A model generated the notes under the pieces. The model was not told where the DNA came from and made no database searches. It saw only the letters and a list, made by a program, of their open reading frames with translations. A DNA stretch of 44,714 bases from Parasutterella excrementihominis YIT 11859 (lineage in GTDB: Bacteria; Pseudomonadota; Gammaproteobacteria; Burkholderiales; Burkholderiaceae_F), in contig NZ_GL883713.1 of NCBI RefSeq assembly GCF_000205025.1, forward strand, positions 1 through 44,714. The letters are read 5' to 3'. Both the position numbers and the translations under genes were made by a program. Shown piece by piece: positions 17,652-26,136 of the stretch. The stretch's first letter is position 1. Every line of letters starts with the position of its first letter.

Positions 17652-18845
17652 ATGACACTTAGCGCCAAGCAAATTTCTTCTTTTGTCGATCAGAATAAAG
17701 AAGAAGCTATTCGATGTTTACAAGAAATACTGCAAGTCCCGAGCGTTACCGGAGAAGAGGAAGCAGTCAGCCATGTTTTTGAAAAATGGATGACTGCTAA
17801 CGGATTACCTGTCGAAAGGATTTATGGTGCTCCCAACAGACCGAATTTACTATCCGAATGGAAAGGTACTAAAGAGGGAAAAAGATTTGTTTTCAACGGG
17901 CATATGGACGTTTTTCCACCCGACCCGAAGGACCCTGGAAAATACGGTCCATGGTCTGGGATTGTCGCCGACGGACATATCTACGGCAGAGGTGCTTCCG
18001 ACATGAAAGGAGGAGATGCCGGTGCCTTAATGGCAGTTATCTTTTTAAAACGAATGGGGTTTGACCCCAAAGGAAGTATTCTGCTAAGTTGGATGTGTGA
18101 TGAAGAAAACGGAAGCAAACTTGGCGCCCAATATTTATTAAATAACGGCTACCTGCGAGGAGATTTCGGTCTTTGCATGGAACCCTGCGACGGACGTCTC
18201 ATTCCTAAGCATGGCGGGATACTCAGAGGTCATGTAACCTACACTGCAGAAGCACAACACACTGCCGCCATATATGAACACGGAGACAATGCCCTAGAAA
18301 AGGCAATTAACGTCATTCTCGAACTCAAGAAAATTAATCAACGATTATTAAAAGTACCGGCAGAAGGCATGCCTTCACCTCACCTGACCGTTTCCATCTT
18401 GAACTCCGGAGAGGCAGCTAATGTTCATCCTTCTAAAGCAGTCTTCTGGTTTGACAGGAGGCTAGTCCCTGGAGAAGATCATGATGCAGCATTGAAAGAA
18501 ATCGTAGACGTGCTTGAGACCTTTAAGGCTAAGGATCCTTCTTACGATTACAAACTGGAAATCACGAATAACCGCCCTCTTCTTGATATTCCTTACGATG
18601 ATCCGTTTATCCAGCTTGTTGCCAAGTCATATAAAGAAGTTTTAGACAAGGATGTCGTCATCGCAGCAAAACCCGGCGGTTCCGACGCTTCTTGGATCAG
18701 AAAAATAACAGGAATGCCGATACCTAATTTCGGAGCGGCAAACGGCTACTCTGAAATGGGCAAACCCAACGAAAAAATCCCCGTTGACCGGTATCTAGAC
18801 TTTATCAAGGTTTATATGATGACCGTTGTCAATGCCCTCAAATAA
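17652..18845 (+). CDS. M20-family metallopeptidase (ArgE/DapE/CPG2-like)
   Basis: A 397-residue zinc-dependent amidohydrolase of the M20 family, which removes acyl or amino-acid groups from amino acids and dipeptides. Seen: GHMDV (His84, Asp86), GRGASDMKGG (Asp117), CDEENG (catalytic Glu151, metal Glu152), MEPCDG (Glu177) and the lid-domain histidine in AQHTAA. The last metal ligand, normally His in an AHxPNE-type motif, is not visible: here YSEMGKPNEK has no His, so one zinc site may be altered. The ATG at 17652 follows a TAGGAG site. It lies between the interrupted Dcu gene and the second ArgH gene (15-base gap), suggesting it frees an aspartyl, succinyl or acyl conjugate in the same pathway. 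Confidence 0.85.
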   Translation: MTLSAKQISSFVDQNKEEAIRCLQEILQVPSVTGEEEAVSHVFEKWMTANGLPVERIYGAPNRPNLLSEWKGTKEGKRFVFNGHMDVFPPDPKDPGKYGPWSGIVADGHIYGRGASDMKGGDAGALMAVIFLKRMGFDPKGSILLSWMCDEENGSKLGAQYLLNNGYLRGDFGLCMEPCDGRLIPKHGGILRGHVTYTAEAQHTAAIYEHGDNALEKAINVILELKKINQRLLKVPAEGMPSPHLTVSILNSGEAANVHPSKAVFWFDRRLVPGEDHDAALKEIVDVLETFKAKDPSYDYKLEITNNRPLLDIPYDDPFIQLVAKSYKEVLDKDVVIAAKPGGSDASWIRKITGMPIPNFGAANGYSEMGKPNEKIPVDRYLDFIKVYMMTVVNALK

Positions 18846-18860
18846 CTCTGAGGAGAATAT

Positions 18861-20267
18861 ATGTCCAACAAAATGTGGGGAGGAAGATTTGCAGAAGTTC
18901 CTCCGAAATTTGTAGAAGAATTCGGCGCTGTAATTAAAGTTGAAACACGTCTTTGCCCTTACGACATTCAAGGAAGTTTAGCTCACGTCACTATGCTTGG
19001 TGAAACAGGCATTCTTCAAAAAGAAGATGTGGAAAAAATTAAAGAAGGTCTGAAACTTGTAGGCAAAGAGATAGATGACGGCAAGTTCACTTTCAATGCC
19101 GAGGACGAAGATATCCACATGGCAATTGAAAAGCGATTGACTGAAATCATAGGACTTACCGGAGGAAAACTACACACAGGACGAAGCCGTAACGACCAGT
19201 GTTGTATAGACAGTTATCTTTATTTTAGGGATGCCGCAAAAGAGTGCCAAAAACTCATTATCGAAATCCAAAAAGCAATTTTTGAACAGGCGGAGAAGAA
19301 TTTCGGCTCAATTATGCCCGGTTTCACTCATCTGCAGGTAGCCCAACCTGTTTTAGTCTCTCATTGGCTTATGGCATACTTTTGGATGCTTAAACGCGAT
19401 TACGCTAGACTTCAGAGCTTCCTAGACCGCTTGGTTGAGTGTCCCTTAGGAGCTGCTGCCTTAGCAGGTACGGATTTTCCTATTGATCGCTGGTCCACAG
19501 CAAAACAACTTGGCTTTGAAAAACCAACAGAGAACAGTATTGACACTGTTGCGGACAGAGATTACTGCATTGAATTTGCTTCCATAGCAACTATAAGCTA
19601 CATGCATTTATCCAGGCTTTGTGAAGAAATTATTATTTTTGCAAGTCAGGAATATAAGTTTGTAGAACTCTCCGATGACTTTACAACCGGTTCTTCCATC
19701 ATGCCTCAGAAAAAGAACTGCGATTTTGCAGAACTTATTAAAGGAAGAACAGGACGTATGTACGGTTACCTTCAAGCCATGCTTACGATGATGAAAGGAA
19801 TTCCGCTCGCCTATGACAAGGATATGCAAGAAGATAAATTCTTATCTTACGAAACCATCGACCTTTGGCAGAACACAATGAAGGTAATGGCCCCAATGGT
19901 CCGCAAGATGAAAATCAATACCAGACGAACTTATCAAGCAGCTTCCAATGGTTTCTCAACCGCAACCGATATGGCTGATTACCTGGTGAGAAAGGGATTA
20001 CCCTTCAGGGAAGCTCACAGAGTGGTTGGTCAAACTGTAAGATATTGCGTTGAAAATGACAAAACATTTGACGATTTAACTTTAGAAGAGTTTAAAGTTC
20101 AATCCAGCTTATTCGAAGAAGATATTTTTAATGACATTTCTCTTGAGCATTCAGTTGAAGCGAGAAAATCTTATGGAGGCACCTCCCCTGAGGCCGTCAA
20201 AGTTCAAATGCAACATGCTGAGAGACTTTTAAACGAAGCTTACAAGAAGAAAGTTAGTGCCCTTTAG
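18861..20267 (+). CDS. argH: Argininosuccinate lyase (ArgH family)
   Basis: A 468-residue protein close to classical ArgH in length and order: MWGGRF near the start, HTGRSRNDQ at about 105-113, GFTHLQVAQP (Thr156, His157) and the mobile loop GSSIMPQKKN at 277-286. One change stands out: the next residue is Cys287 where ArgH normally has Pro (KKNPD becomes KKNCD). ArgH makes L-arginine and fumarate from argininosuccinate. As last gene of a Dcu/M20/ArgH-like operon under a LysR gene it may be catabolic rather than biosynthetic; no other arginine gene lies nearby. A TGAGGAG site precedes the ATG. A 13-bp hairpin follows the stop. Confidence 0.85.
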   Translation: MSNKMWGGRFAEVPPKFVEEFGAVIKVETRLCPYDIQGSLAHVTMLGETGILQKEDVEKIKEGLKLVGKEIDDGKFTFNAEDEDIHMAIEKRLTEIIGLTGGKLHTGRSRNDQCCIDSYLYFRDAAKECQKLIIEIQKAIFEQAEKNFGSIMPGFTHLQVAQPVLVSHWLMAYFWMLKRDYARLQSFLDRLVECPLGAAALAGTDFPIDRWSTAKQLGFEKPTENSIDTVADRDYCIEFASIATISYMHLSRLCEEIIIFASQEYKFVELSDDFTTGSSIMPQKKNCDFAELIKGRTGRMYGYLQAMLTMMKGIPLAYDKDMQEDKFLSYETIDLWQNTMKVMAPMVRKMKINTRRTYQAASNGFSTATDMADYLVRKGLPFREAHRVVGQTVRYCVENDKTFDDLTLEEFKVQSSLFEEDIFNDISLEHSVEARKSYGGTSPEAVKVQMQHAERLLNEAYKKKVSAL

Positions 20268-20279
20268 CATTAATAATTT

Positions 20280-20318
20280 CGCATAAAGCTCCCGATACAA
20301 AAAGTGGAGCTTTATGCG
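20280..20318 (+). terminator. Hairpin at the end of the ArgH operon
   Basis: CGCATAAAGCTCC and GGAGCTTTATGCG form a perfect 13-bp stem with a 13-base loop, 12 bases after the argH stop. No T-run follows on the plus strand, whereas an AT-rich tail exists on the minus strand. It may act as a weak or two-way terminator or as an mRNA 3' end. Confidence 0.6.
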
Positions 20319-20594
20319 GATATCGCCAGTTGTAACTAAAACCTGAGTTTGGCGGATTCTGATTGACCTTTTGGACGAAAATGCCCATGAGGTCTATTTT
20401 TTGACCCTTAGCCCTTATTTATAGATATGTAGTAGATATGCTATAACTGGATTCGACAATTGAGCTAGTCTATGTATGCCTCTGCTTGCAAAGACGGAGC
20501 CAACAGGCAATGCACTTACGTTCTTTATTTGCGAGAAAATATTTTCTTTCTTCATGAAGGGGTAATTTTTCGCCTTTTATCAGAATTAATACTT
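20319..20594. other. Intergenic region between convergent operons
   Basis: About 275 bases between argH (plus) and the response regulator (minus). I see no gene, no clear terminator for the minus-strand operon and only short AT-rich runs. Confidence 0.4.
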
Positions 20595-21200
20595 TTAAAA
20601 ATGAAATGAATATTTCTTTTGCAATTCTTTAAAACTTTTAACATTCAATTTCCTATAGGCATTATTTCTATGGTTTTCAATGGTTTTCTCACTTATACCA
20701 AGACTTTCACCCGCTTCTCTGTTGGACAGACCTTGTAATACTTTGACTATTACATCTTTTTCACGCGGAGACAGCTTTTTCAACAACTCAATTCTTTTAT
20801 CCTGGCTCTCCCATTGCTCGGTTTCGTCAAGTTTGCAAGCTTTCCTGATCGTCTCTACTAACTTTGCAGGAGAAACTGGTTTCTGCAAAAAATCCACTGC
20901 GCCCATTTTCATCGCTAAGACGGCCGATTCAACTTCTCCATGAGCTGTCAAAAATATAACCGGATGGTGAAACTCCCTCTCCTTGAGAATTTTTTGAAGC
21001 TGGAGACCGTTAATATTCGGCATTCTCAAGTCTAAAACCAAACACCCAAGAATTGAATTTGCGTCCTCTGTCAAAAAATCTTCTGCCGTGAGATAGGTTT
21101 TGACTTCAAATCCTTCTTCCACCAGAACCGATTTCATCGCTTTTAATACCATCGGATCATCATCAATTAAGCGCACTAGCTTTTTCTCAGCAGAACTCAT
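20595..21200 (-). CDS. Two-component response regulator, FixJ/TtrR type
   Basis: A 201-residue regulator with an N-terminal receiver domain (residues about 7-120). It has the acidic pocket IDDDP (13-15), the phosphate acceptor Asp57 in LVLDLRM and the conserved Lys in FLQKPV. A LuxR/FixJ-type helix-turn-helix follows (LSPREKDVIVKVLQGLSNRE, then ISEKTIENHRNNAYRKL). Its ATG immediately follows the stop of the sensor kinase gene, so the two are a cognate pair. With the flavoprotein gene upstream they form one operon. The likely targets are the promoters between 24404 and 24634, where a palindrome is present. It resembles TtrR, but the signal need not be tetrathionate. Confidence 0.93.
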   Translation of the reverse strand: MSSAEKKLVRLIDDDPMVLKAMKSVLVEEGFEVKTYLTAEDFLTEDANSILGCLVLDLRMPNINGLQLQKILKEREFHHPVIFLTAHGEVESAVLAMKMGAVDFLQKPVSPAKLVETIRKACKLDETEQWESQDKRIELLKKLSPREKDVIVKVLQGLSNREAGESLGISEKTIENHRNNAYRKLNVKSFKELQKKYSFHF

Positions 21201-22958
21201 TTAAACACCTTCAGAAAGTGGGAATCGAAGGATAACTTCAAGACCTTTGTTTTTGGAAATACCAAAATTTAGTGTTCCCCCAATACCTTCCACTAAAGAA
21301 TCAACAATTTTTAGGCCAACACCCAGACCTTCTTCTTTAGAAGAAGCCGTCAACTCTTTGATATTCAATAAAACTTTTTGAGATATGGGCGCCCCTGAAT
21401 CCCAAAGCCTAATCTCAACAATATCCGCTAATTTTCTTATTTCTATCCACGCCTTAAATATGCCTACCGTTTCGCAGGCATCACTAGCATTGCGCAGCAA
21501 ATTGATGAGTATTAGCTCGATATCTAAAGACTCTGCCAACACAAAAAGTTCGGATTCTGTCGGATGAAAATAAATCTGAAAATCTTCATGCTGGAGCATC
21601 TTAAAAGTTTTTATTGCTTTTTCAACAAGATGATTAATTTCAACTTTCTCTAAACGTCCTTTTCTGCCCTTAATATAATTTCTGGTTTTTTGAACAATTT
21701 CTTCAGCGCGTGCAGCCTGATTTTCAATGTCTGCTACCATTTCTTTCAAGGAAGAATCACCTTTCTTCGTACGATCCAAAGCCTTCTGAAGAGAATAACA
21801 AAAGCACCTGATCACATAAATTGGCTGCCCCAATTCATGCGCAAATAAAGAACTGAGCTGACTGAAGGCTCCTATTCGCTGCATTTCCTCAATTCTTCTA
21901 GATTCCGTTAACGATTTTTGCTTGAGGAACTGCTCTCTCATTAATGCACAGCGCAAACTTTTCGTTCTTTTTCTGACAATAAAACTAACCACTGAACCGT
22001 AAGTAGCCAAACAAACCATCACAAGTACTATGGATAACAAGAGCGGCCAAAATTCTTTAATCAATTTACCAAATGTCCATTTTCTATCTTCAGCCCAAGC
22101 GTCTAAATCTAAAGCTCTGAGAAGTTGATCAACCTCGCTGAAATCTGTGGATACACTCCAAAAGTGCTCTCCATCCTTGGAAAGAATGTCTAATAATCCC
22201 TGAGTTATTTTTTTTGAGAATACCGAATTTAGTGACGGCAAAGAGGACACTGTCAGTCCGGGATAAAGAAATGTTGAGTGGGAGCACTTAAGGGAAGAGA
22301 ACTGTCTTGGTTCCAGAACTTTCAACCAAGAGGTATCTACTTCAACTTCTTCTACTAATTTCTCAAGTGAACAAGTAGGAGCAATAACTGCATCAACACG
22401 CTTTAATCTCAGCTGCTCCAACAACTCCTGGAGATCTATATTTTGAAGATCTAATTTATTTGAGTAAGTAAGTGCGTGCAGGCCTTTTTCTCTGAGCTCC
22501 CTTTCTATGACATGCAAAGTAAAATTTCCAAAAATTTTACAAAAACCCACTGTTTTGTTCTCTAGATCTTTAAAGGAAATTAGATCATTCCTTCTTCTAT
22601 CAACCAAAACGACAGCACCTTCAGTTCTGTTTGGCCCCGTGCCTCTTCCTGTTTCTACTGAAACAATATCTCTTGCTCCGCTCCTAACCATTTGGCGATA
22701 AAAAGCACTGGAAGAAATAAACAGGTCTAACTCATGCTGAAGAATTGCTGTCTTCATCTCACTTTCCGTCATCTCTTTTACAATGAGGGAGTGTCTAGGT
22801 TCAAGAATTTTATTAATTTCTTCAACAGAATCGCGAATCAGCTCTTGATGAACTCCGTTGGCAGCATAATCTGTGACTCCCAACCGAATAACTTCTGCAG
22901 AAGAACCCGCTGAAAAGAGTGACAATACGAAGAAAAAGGCGTAGTAGGTCGTTTTCAT
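21201..22958 (-). CDS. TtrS-like sensor histidine kinase with periplasmic PhnD-like sensor domain
   Basis: A 585-residue membrane kinase. It has a signal peptide (cleavage near SSA at 19-21), then a periplasmic region of about 280 residues resembling PhnD/phosphonate-type binding proteins (VIRLGVTDYAANG, ELDLFISSSAFYR, VGFCKIFGNFT). One membrane segment follows (about 304-328). The phosphoacceptor helix has His374 in LFAHELGQP and the ATPase domain has LLINLLRNASDA-type N box and GLGVGLKIVDSLVEGIGG. This order is that of TtrS, the tetrathionate sensor. Its ATG overlaps the flavoprotein stop by 4 bases (ATGA), and the regulator gene follows directly. It probably detects the electron acceptor reduced by the adjacent flavoproteins. 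Confidence 0.9.
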   Translation of the reverse strand: MKTTYYAFFFVLSLFSAGSSAEVIRLGVTDYAANGVHQELIRDSVEEINKILEPRHSLIVKEMTESEMKTAILQHELDLFISSSAFYRQMVRSGARDIVSVETGRGTGPNRTEGAVVLVDRRRNDLISFKDLENKTVGFCKIFGNFTLHVIERELREKGLHALTYSNKLDLQNIDLQELLEQLRLKRVDAVIAPTCSLEKLVEEVEVDTSWLKVLEPRQFSSLKCSHSTFLYPGLTVSSLPSLNSVFSKKITQGLLDILSKDGEHFWSVSTDFSEVDQLLRALDLDAWAEDRKWTFGKLIKEFWPLLLSIVLVMVCLATYGSVVSFIVRKRTKSLRCALMREQFLKQKSLTESRRIEEMQRIGAFSQLSSLFAHELGQPIYVIRCFCYSLQKALDRTKKGDSSLKEMVADIENQAARAEEIVQKTRNYIKGRKGRLEKVEINHLVEKAIKTFKMLQHEDFQIYFHPTESELFVLAESLDIELILINLLRNASDACETVGIFKAWIEIRKLADIVEIRLWDSGAPISQKVLLNIKELTASSKEEGLGVGLKIVDSLVEGIGGTLNFGISKNKGLEVILRFPLSEGV

Positions 22959-24403
22959 AGGCTAGCGTTTTTTCCTGCGACTCTTCCAAACGCGAGGGCC
23001 TTGCCAAGGCCCGTCCCAGTCACAAAATTTTTACCGTGAAAACCACCCATTATCTCTCCTGCCGCAAAAAGACCTTCTATAGGATCATCAGTGGTTCGAA
23101 GCACTCTAGTTTGTTCATCTACCTTTAAGCCACAATAAGTTCCCGGAACGACTGCTATAGCTGGCATGATGTAAAAAGGAGGAACGTTAATTTTCTTTAG
23201 CTGGCCATAGCCCGATGAGAGAGAAGTCCGACCAAATTCAGGATCTCGTCCCTTAGACACATAAGCGTTATACCTTGCTACTTCCTCTGCTACTTTTATC
23301 GGGTTTAAACCTGCTTTATCAGCCACCGCCTTTACCGTATCTGCCCTAAAGCAATAGCCGGGTTCTTGTCCATTGTCATAGGGACTCCACATGGCCTTAT
23401 CAACAGGACGGCGTCTCATCTGAGCTTTTCTAATAGATTCATCGAACAGAATATAAGCGCATGCTTCTTTAGTATTAAGAAAAGCTTCTCCTAATGACTT
23501 GTACGGCAAAGATTCATCAACAAATCTTTTTCCAGAACGATTAAGAATAATCGCGCCACTATAGAAAATCGTGGAGAAGTCTCTTACAGTAGATGGATTT
23601 TGAGCAAAACCAAAAGAAGCTGTAACGGTTTCTCCCCCAGCTACCTGTCCGCCGCTCTCAACTGCCATTAAGATTCCGTCTCCTTCAGAGCCAATCCCTG
23701 AGACCACATCTACGCCAAACATGTGCGGCGCAAATTTATTCATCAAGGCCTGATTCCTAGCAAAGCCACCTGTTGCGAGAACCACTCCGTATTTACTGCA
23801 AAATTCAACCGAGCTTTTGCGACTGACCGCCCTCACCCCACAGATCCTCAGGCCTTTTTGCAGGAGCTCGACAGCTCTCGTTCCTGTTTTAATTTCGATT
23901 TTCCTGCGAGACACTTCGTCCAAAAGAAAATTCATCATTTGATTTGGATTAAACATATGAGAACGAGGTTTACTCATTCCTGCAGCAGCCATAATATTTG
24001 AAGGATGAATTCCGCAATTTCCCAACCACTCAAATTGCTTCCTGACTTCTGTAATGTAGATTTCCACAAGTTTGGGATCATTGCGATAACCGCCTTCTCT
24101 AATCAAATCCTCAAAAAATTCCTCATCCGTGTCCGATATACCCATTCTTTTTTGCATATCGGTTTGAGAGACAGCTACAGCTCCCCCGGAAATTGCACTC
24201 GTGCCGCCTAAAATTGGCAGCTTTTCTAAAACCACTATTTTTCTTACTCCGTGATCAAAAGCAGAAATCGCAGCACAAAGTCCGGCAGCCCCTGAACCAA
24301 CAACGATCAAATCGTAATCGTCCGACTTATCACCATATATCTGGGCGAAAGCAGGCGCAGAAAAGGCAAAAGCCGCCAAATTAATAAAATTTCTTCTAAA
24401 CAT
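22955..24403 (-). CDS. Exported FAD-dependent reductase, flavocytochrome-c/fumarate reductase-like (no heme domain)
   Basis: A 482-residue FAD-binding-2 protein. MFRRNFINLAAFAFSAPAFA looks like a Tat-type signal, and the dinucleotide motif VVGSGAAG is at about 34-41. GLFAAGEIMGG near the C-terminus closes the FAD site. The family includes Shewanella fumarate and urocanate reductases. Aligned by eye on GKRFVDES, the catalytic Arg402 position of Fcc3 holds Tyr, and the GANRLGG arginine is replaced in GKNFVTG, so fumarate is unlikely as substrate. The ATG at 24403 begins the signal and has an AAGGA site. It is the first gene of an operon with the sensor kinase and regulator and diverges from a second reductase of the same subgroup (both have a TYCGxKVD motif). 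Its electron donor is not encoded nearby. Confidence 0.87.
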   Translation of the reverse strand: MFRRNFINLAAFAFSAPAFAQIYGDKSDDYDLIVVGSGAAGLCAAISAFDHGVRKIVVLEKLPILGGTSAISGGAVAVSQTDMQKRMGISDTDEEFFEDLIREGGYRNDPKLVEIYITEVRKQFEWLGNCGIHPSNIMAAAGMSKPRSHMFNPNQMMNFLLDEVSRRKIEIKTGTRAVELLQKGLRICGVRAVSRKSSVEFCSKYGVVLATGGFARNQALMNKFAPHMFGVDVVSGIGSEGDGILMAVESGGQVAGGETVTASFGFAQNPSTVRDFSTIFYSGAIILNRSGKRFVDESLPYKSLGEAFLNTKEACAYILFDESIRKAQMRRRPVDKAMWSPYDNGQEPGYCFRADTVKAVADKAGLNPIKVAEEVARYNAYVSKGRDPEFGRTSLSSGYGQLKKINVPPFYIMPAIAVVPGTYCGLKVDEQTRVLRTTDDPIEGLFAAGEIMGGFHGKNFVTGTGLGKALAFGRVAGKNASL

Positions 24404-24440
24404 TACTTTTTCCTTGAAGCAAGGATATCCATCTTCAGGA

Positions 24441-24471
24441 ACGAACAAAAGAGTAATTACTCGTAGTTCGT
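24441..24471. promoter_or_regulatory. Palindromic operator candidate between divergent reductase genes
   Basis: GAGTAATTACTC (24451-24462) is a perfect 12-base palindrome, flanked by ACGAAC on the left and GTTCGT on the right in near-symmetric spacing. It lies 38 bases or more upstream of the minus-strand reductase start, a place where the response regulator of the same operon could bind. Nine T follow on the plus strand, so it could also act as an attenuator for any plus-strand transcript started further upstream. Confidence 0.55.
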
Positions 24472-24488
24472 TTTTTTTTCGACAAAGT

Positions 24489-24502
24489 TTGATGATTATC
24501 AA
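24489..24502. promoter_or_regulatory. Perfect FNR-type box
   Basis: TTGATGATTATCAA matches the FNR consensus TTGAT-N4-ATCAA at every defined position. Its centre is near 24495.5. A class II FNR promoter would start near 24537, and AT-rich -10-like sequence (TATTGAATAGATATA) lies at 24523-24537, ahead of the reductase gene at 24635. The site could also serve the minus-strand operon. This supports oxygen-controlled expression of the reductases. Confidence 0.72.
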
Positions 24503-24634
24503 AGTACCTAGGGACTTTGGGGTATTGAATAGATATAGGGAATCCTTTTTGAGAAAAGGCATTTCCTCAGGAACAAACTGTTTCTGTATAAGAATTTTAT
24601 GAATGTTGAGCCTAGAGCTCTCTAGAGGAGAAAA

Positions 24635-26113
24635 ATGATGCAACGTTTATCCCGAAGAAACTTCTTTTACGCAACGTTAGCAACAGTTTCTACTGTTTCA
24701 TTTCCTGCCGCTGCACAACCAAAACAGAACGATCACTGGAACCAGGAGTTTGACGCAGTAGTCATCGGAAGCGGAGCGAGCGGTCTCACAGCTGCAACGA
24801 GATTAGCTCAAGCCGGATTAAAAGTCTTGCTTACAGAAAAACTTCCGTTCACCGGCGGCAGCACACTTCTTTCCGTCGGCGGTTTTGCCGTCCCTGGTTC
24901 TAGTTTCCAAAAAGAAAAAAATATAAAAGATTCTCCGAAGCAGTTTTACGAAGACATGATGCGTGTCGGGGGAGAAAAAAATGATCCTGAACTCGTCAAG
25001 TCCGTTACCGAAAATTCTCTGAAGGCTTTTGAGTGGATGCTTGCCAACGGAGGCAAACTTAAAAATCAAAACGTCGGCAAATCAGGAAGTGTACCGCGTA
25101 ATATGACTGTCGACTGCCCTGCTACTGTTAAAGCACTCACGGAAGCATTTACAAAAGACGGCGGCACTCTTTGGGTATCATCTCCTGCCAAAGAATTAAT
25201 TTGGGATGAGAAGGCTGACCGGATCTCGGGTGTCTTGATTGAACACGATAAAAAGCTTGTTGCCGTCAAAGCTAAATTTGGCGTCATTTTGGCTAGCGGC
25301 GGATTCTCCAGAAATAAAAAATTGCTTGAAAAATATGTCCCTCGAATGGCCAACGCCAATGCTATCAGCGGAGGAGGAAGTCAAGGCGACGGTCTTCTTA
25401 TGGCTCAAGCTTACGGCGCAGACGTTGCTGACATGCCTTACATCAAGGCCACTTACGGTTTTGCCGTCGGTTCAAAATCAGGACAAGAAGTCTGGTACCC
25501 GTTCCGTTTCGGAGCTATTGTTGTTAACAAAAAGGGACAACGTATTTGCGACGAATCTATCTCTAAGAAAGACATAGGAGATAAAGCGCTAGAGCAAGAA
25601 AACGGAATTGCCTACTGCGTCTATGACGAACCGATTAATGAAGAAACGATCAAAGATCACGGAACGGCTCGCTATAACTATCTCAAGGGCCTCGGAGTAT
25701 TCTATTCCGGCAATACCTTAGAGGAGGCTGCAAAAAAGGCCGGCATCGATCCCAAAGGTTTGGCTGAAACTGTCAAACAATACAATGATGACGTCCTTAC
25801 GAAAGGCGCTGACAGCGTCTTCGGCAGAAAATTCTGTGTTGACATTTCCGGGAAGTTAGTTCCCATCAATAAGGGGCCCTTTTACATTTATCCCTCAACT
25901 CCGGTTTTAGTCGCAACCTATTGCGGCGTCAAAGTTGATCCCAGAACGCATGTAATTGATGTATTCGGAAAGCCGATAAAGGGACTTTACGCTGCCGGAG
26001 AGGTTTCCGGAGGCGTACATGGTCAGAGTTTCCTCGCTGCTTCTGCCATTTCAAAATCGTTTACCATGGGCTACATTGCAGCAGACGAACTCCTAAAGAA
26101 TAAAGGTAAGTAA
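24635..26113 (+). CDS. Exported FAD-dependent reductase, flavocytochrome-c/fumarate reductase-like (no heme domain)
   Basis: A 492-residue FAD-binding-2 protein with a Tat signal (SRRNFF at residues 6-11, cleavage near PAAA) and VVIGSGASGL (about 42-51). GLYAAGEVSGGVHG near the end is the usual FAD-site closing motif. At the position of the Fcc3 catalytic arginine (after QRICDES) a Lys is found. The second arginine is absent (GQSFLAA), so the substrate probably differs from fumarate. TYCGVKVD groups it with the divergent gene at 22955-24403. No heme-binding motif is present, so a separate cytochrome must deliver electrons. GAGGAG precedes two adjacent ATG codons; the first is used here. An FNR box lies upstream and a strong terminator follows. 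Confidence 0.88.
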   Translation: MMQRLSRRNFFYATLATVSTVSFPAAAQPKQNDHWNQEFDAVVIGSGASGLTAATRLAQAGLKVLLTEKLPFTGGSTLLSVGGFAVPGSSFQKEKNIKDSPKQFYEDMMRVGGEKNDPELVKSVTENSLKAFEWMLANGGKLKNQNVGKSGSVPRNMTVDCPATVKALTEAFTKDGGTLWVSSPAKELIWDEKADRISGVLIEHDKKLVAVKAKFGVILASGGFSRNKKLLEKYVPRMANANAISGGGSQGDGLLMAQAYGADVADMPYIKATYGFAVGSKSGQEVWYPFRFGAIVVNKKGQRICDESISKKDIGDKALEQENGIAYCVYDEPINEETIKDHGTARYNYLKGLGVFYSGNTLEEAAKKAGIDPKGLAETVKQYNDDVLTKGADSVFGRKFCVDISGKLVPINKGPFYIYPSTPVLVATYCGVKVDPRTHVIDVFGKPIKGLYAAGEVSGGVHGQSFLAASAISKSFTMGYIAADELLKNKGK

Positions 26114-26136
26114 TTTTATCTTTTCTTTTAAAATCC

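Noticed and set aside
24441-24480. Plus-strand Rho-independent terminator (palindrome followed by T9)
   Set aside because: No plus-strand gene ends upstream of it for about 4 kb, the stem is AT-rich, and it sits in a divergent promoter region. An operator reading is preferred; attenuation kept only as a side option.
22955-26113. Classical fumarate reductase assignment for the divergent flavoproteins
   Set aside because: Both lack the arginines that Shewanella fumarate reductase uses for catalysis and substrate binding, and neither has heme motifs.
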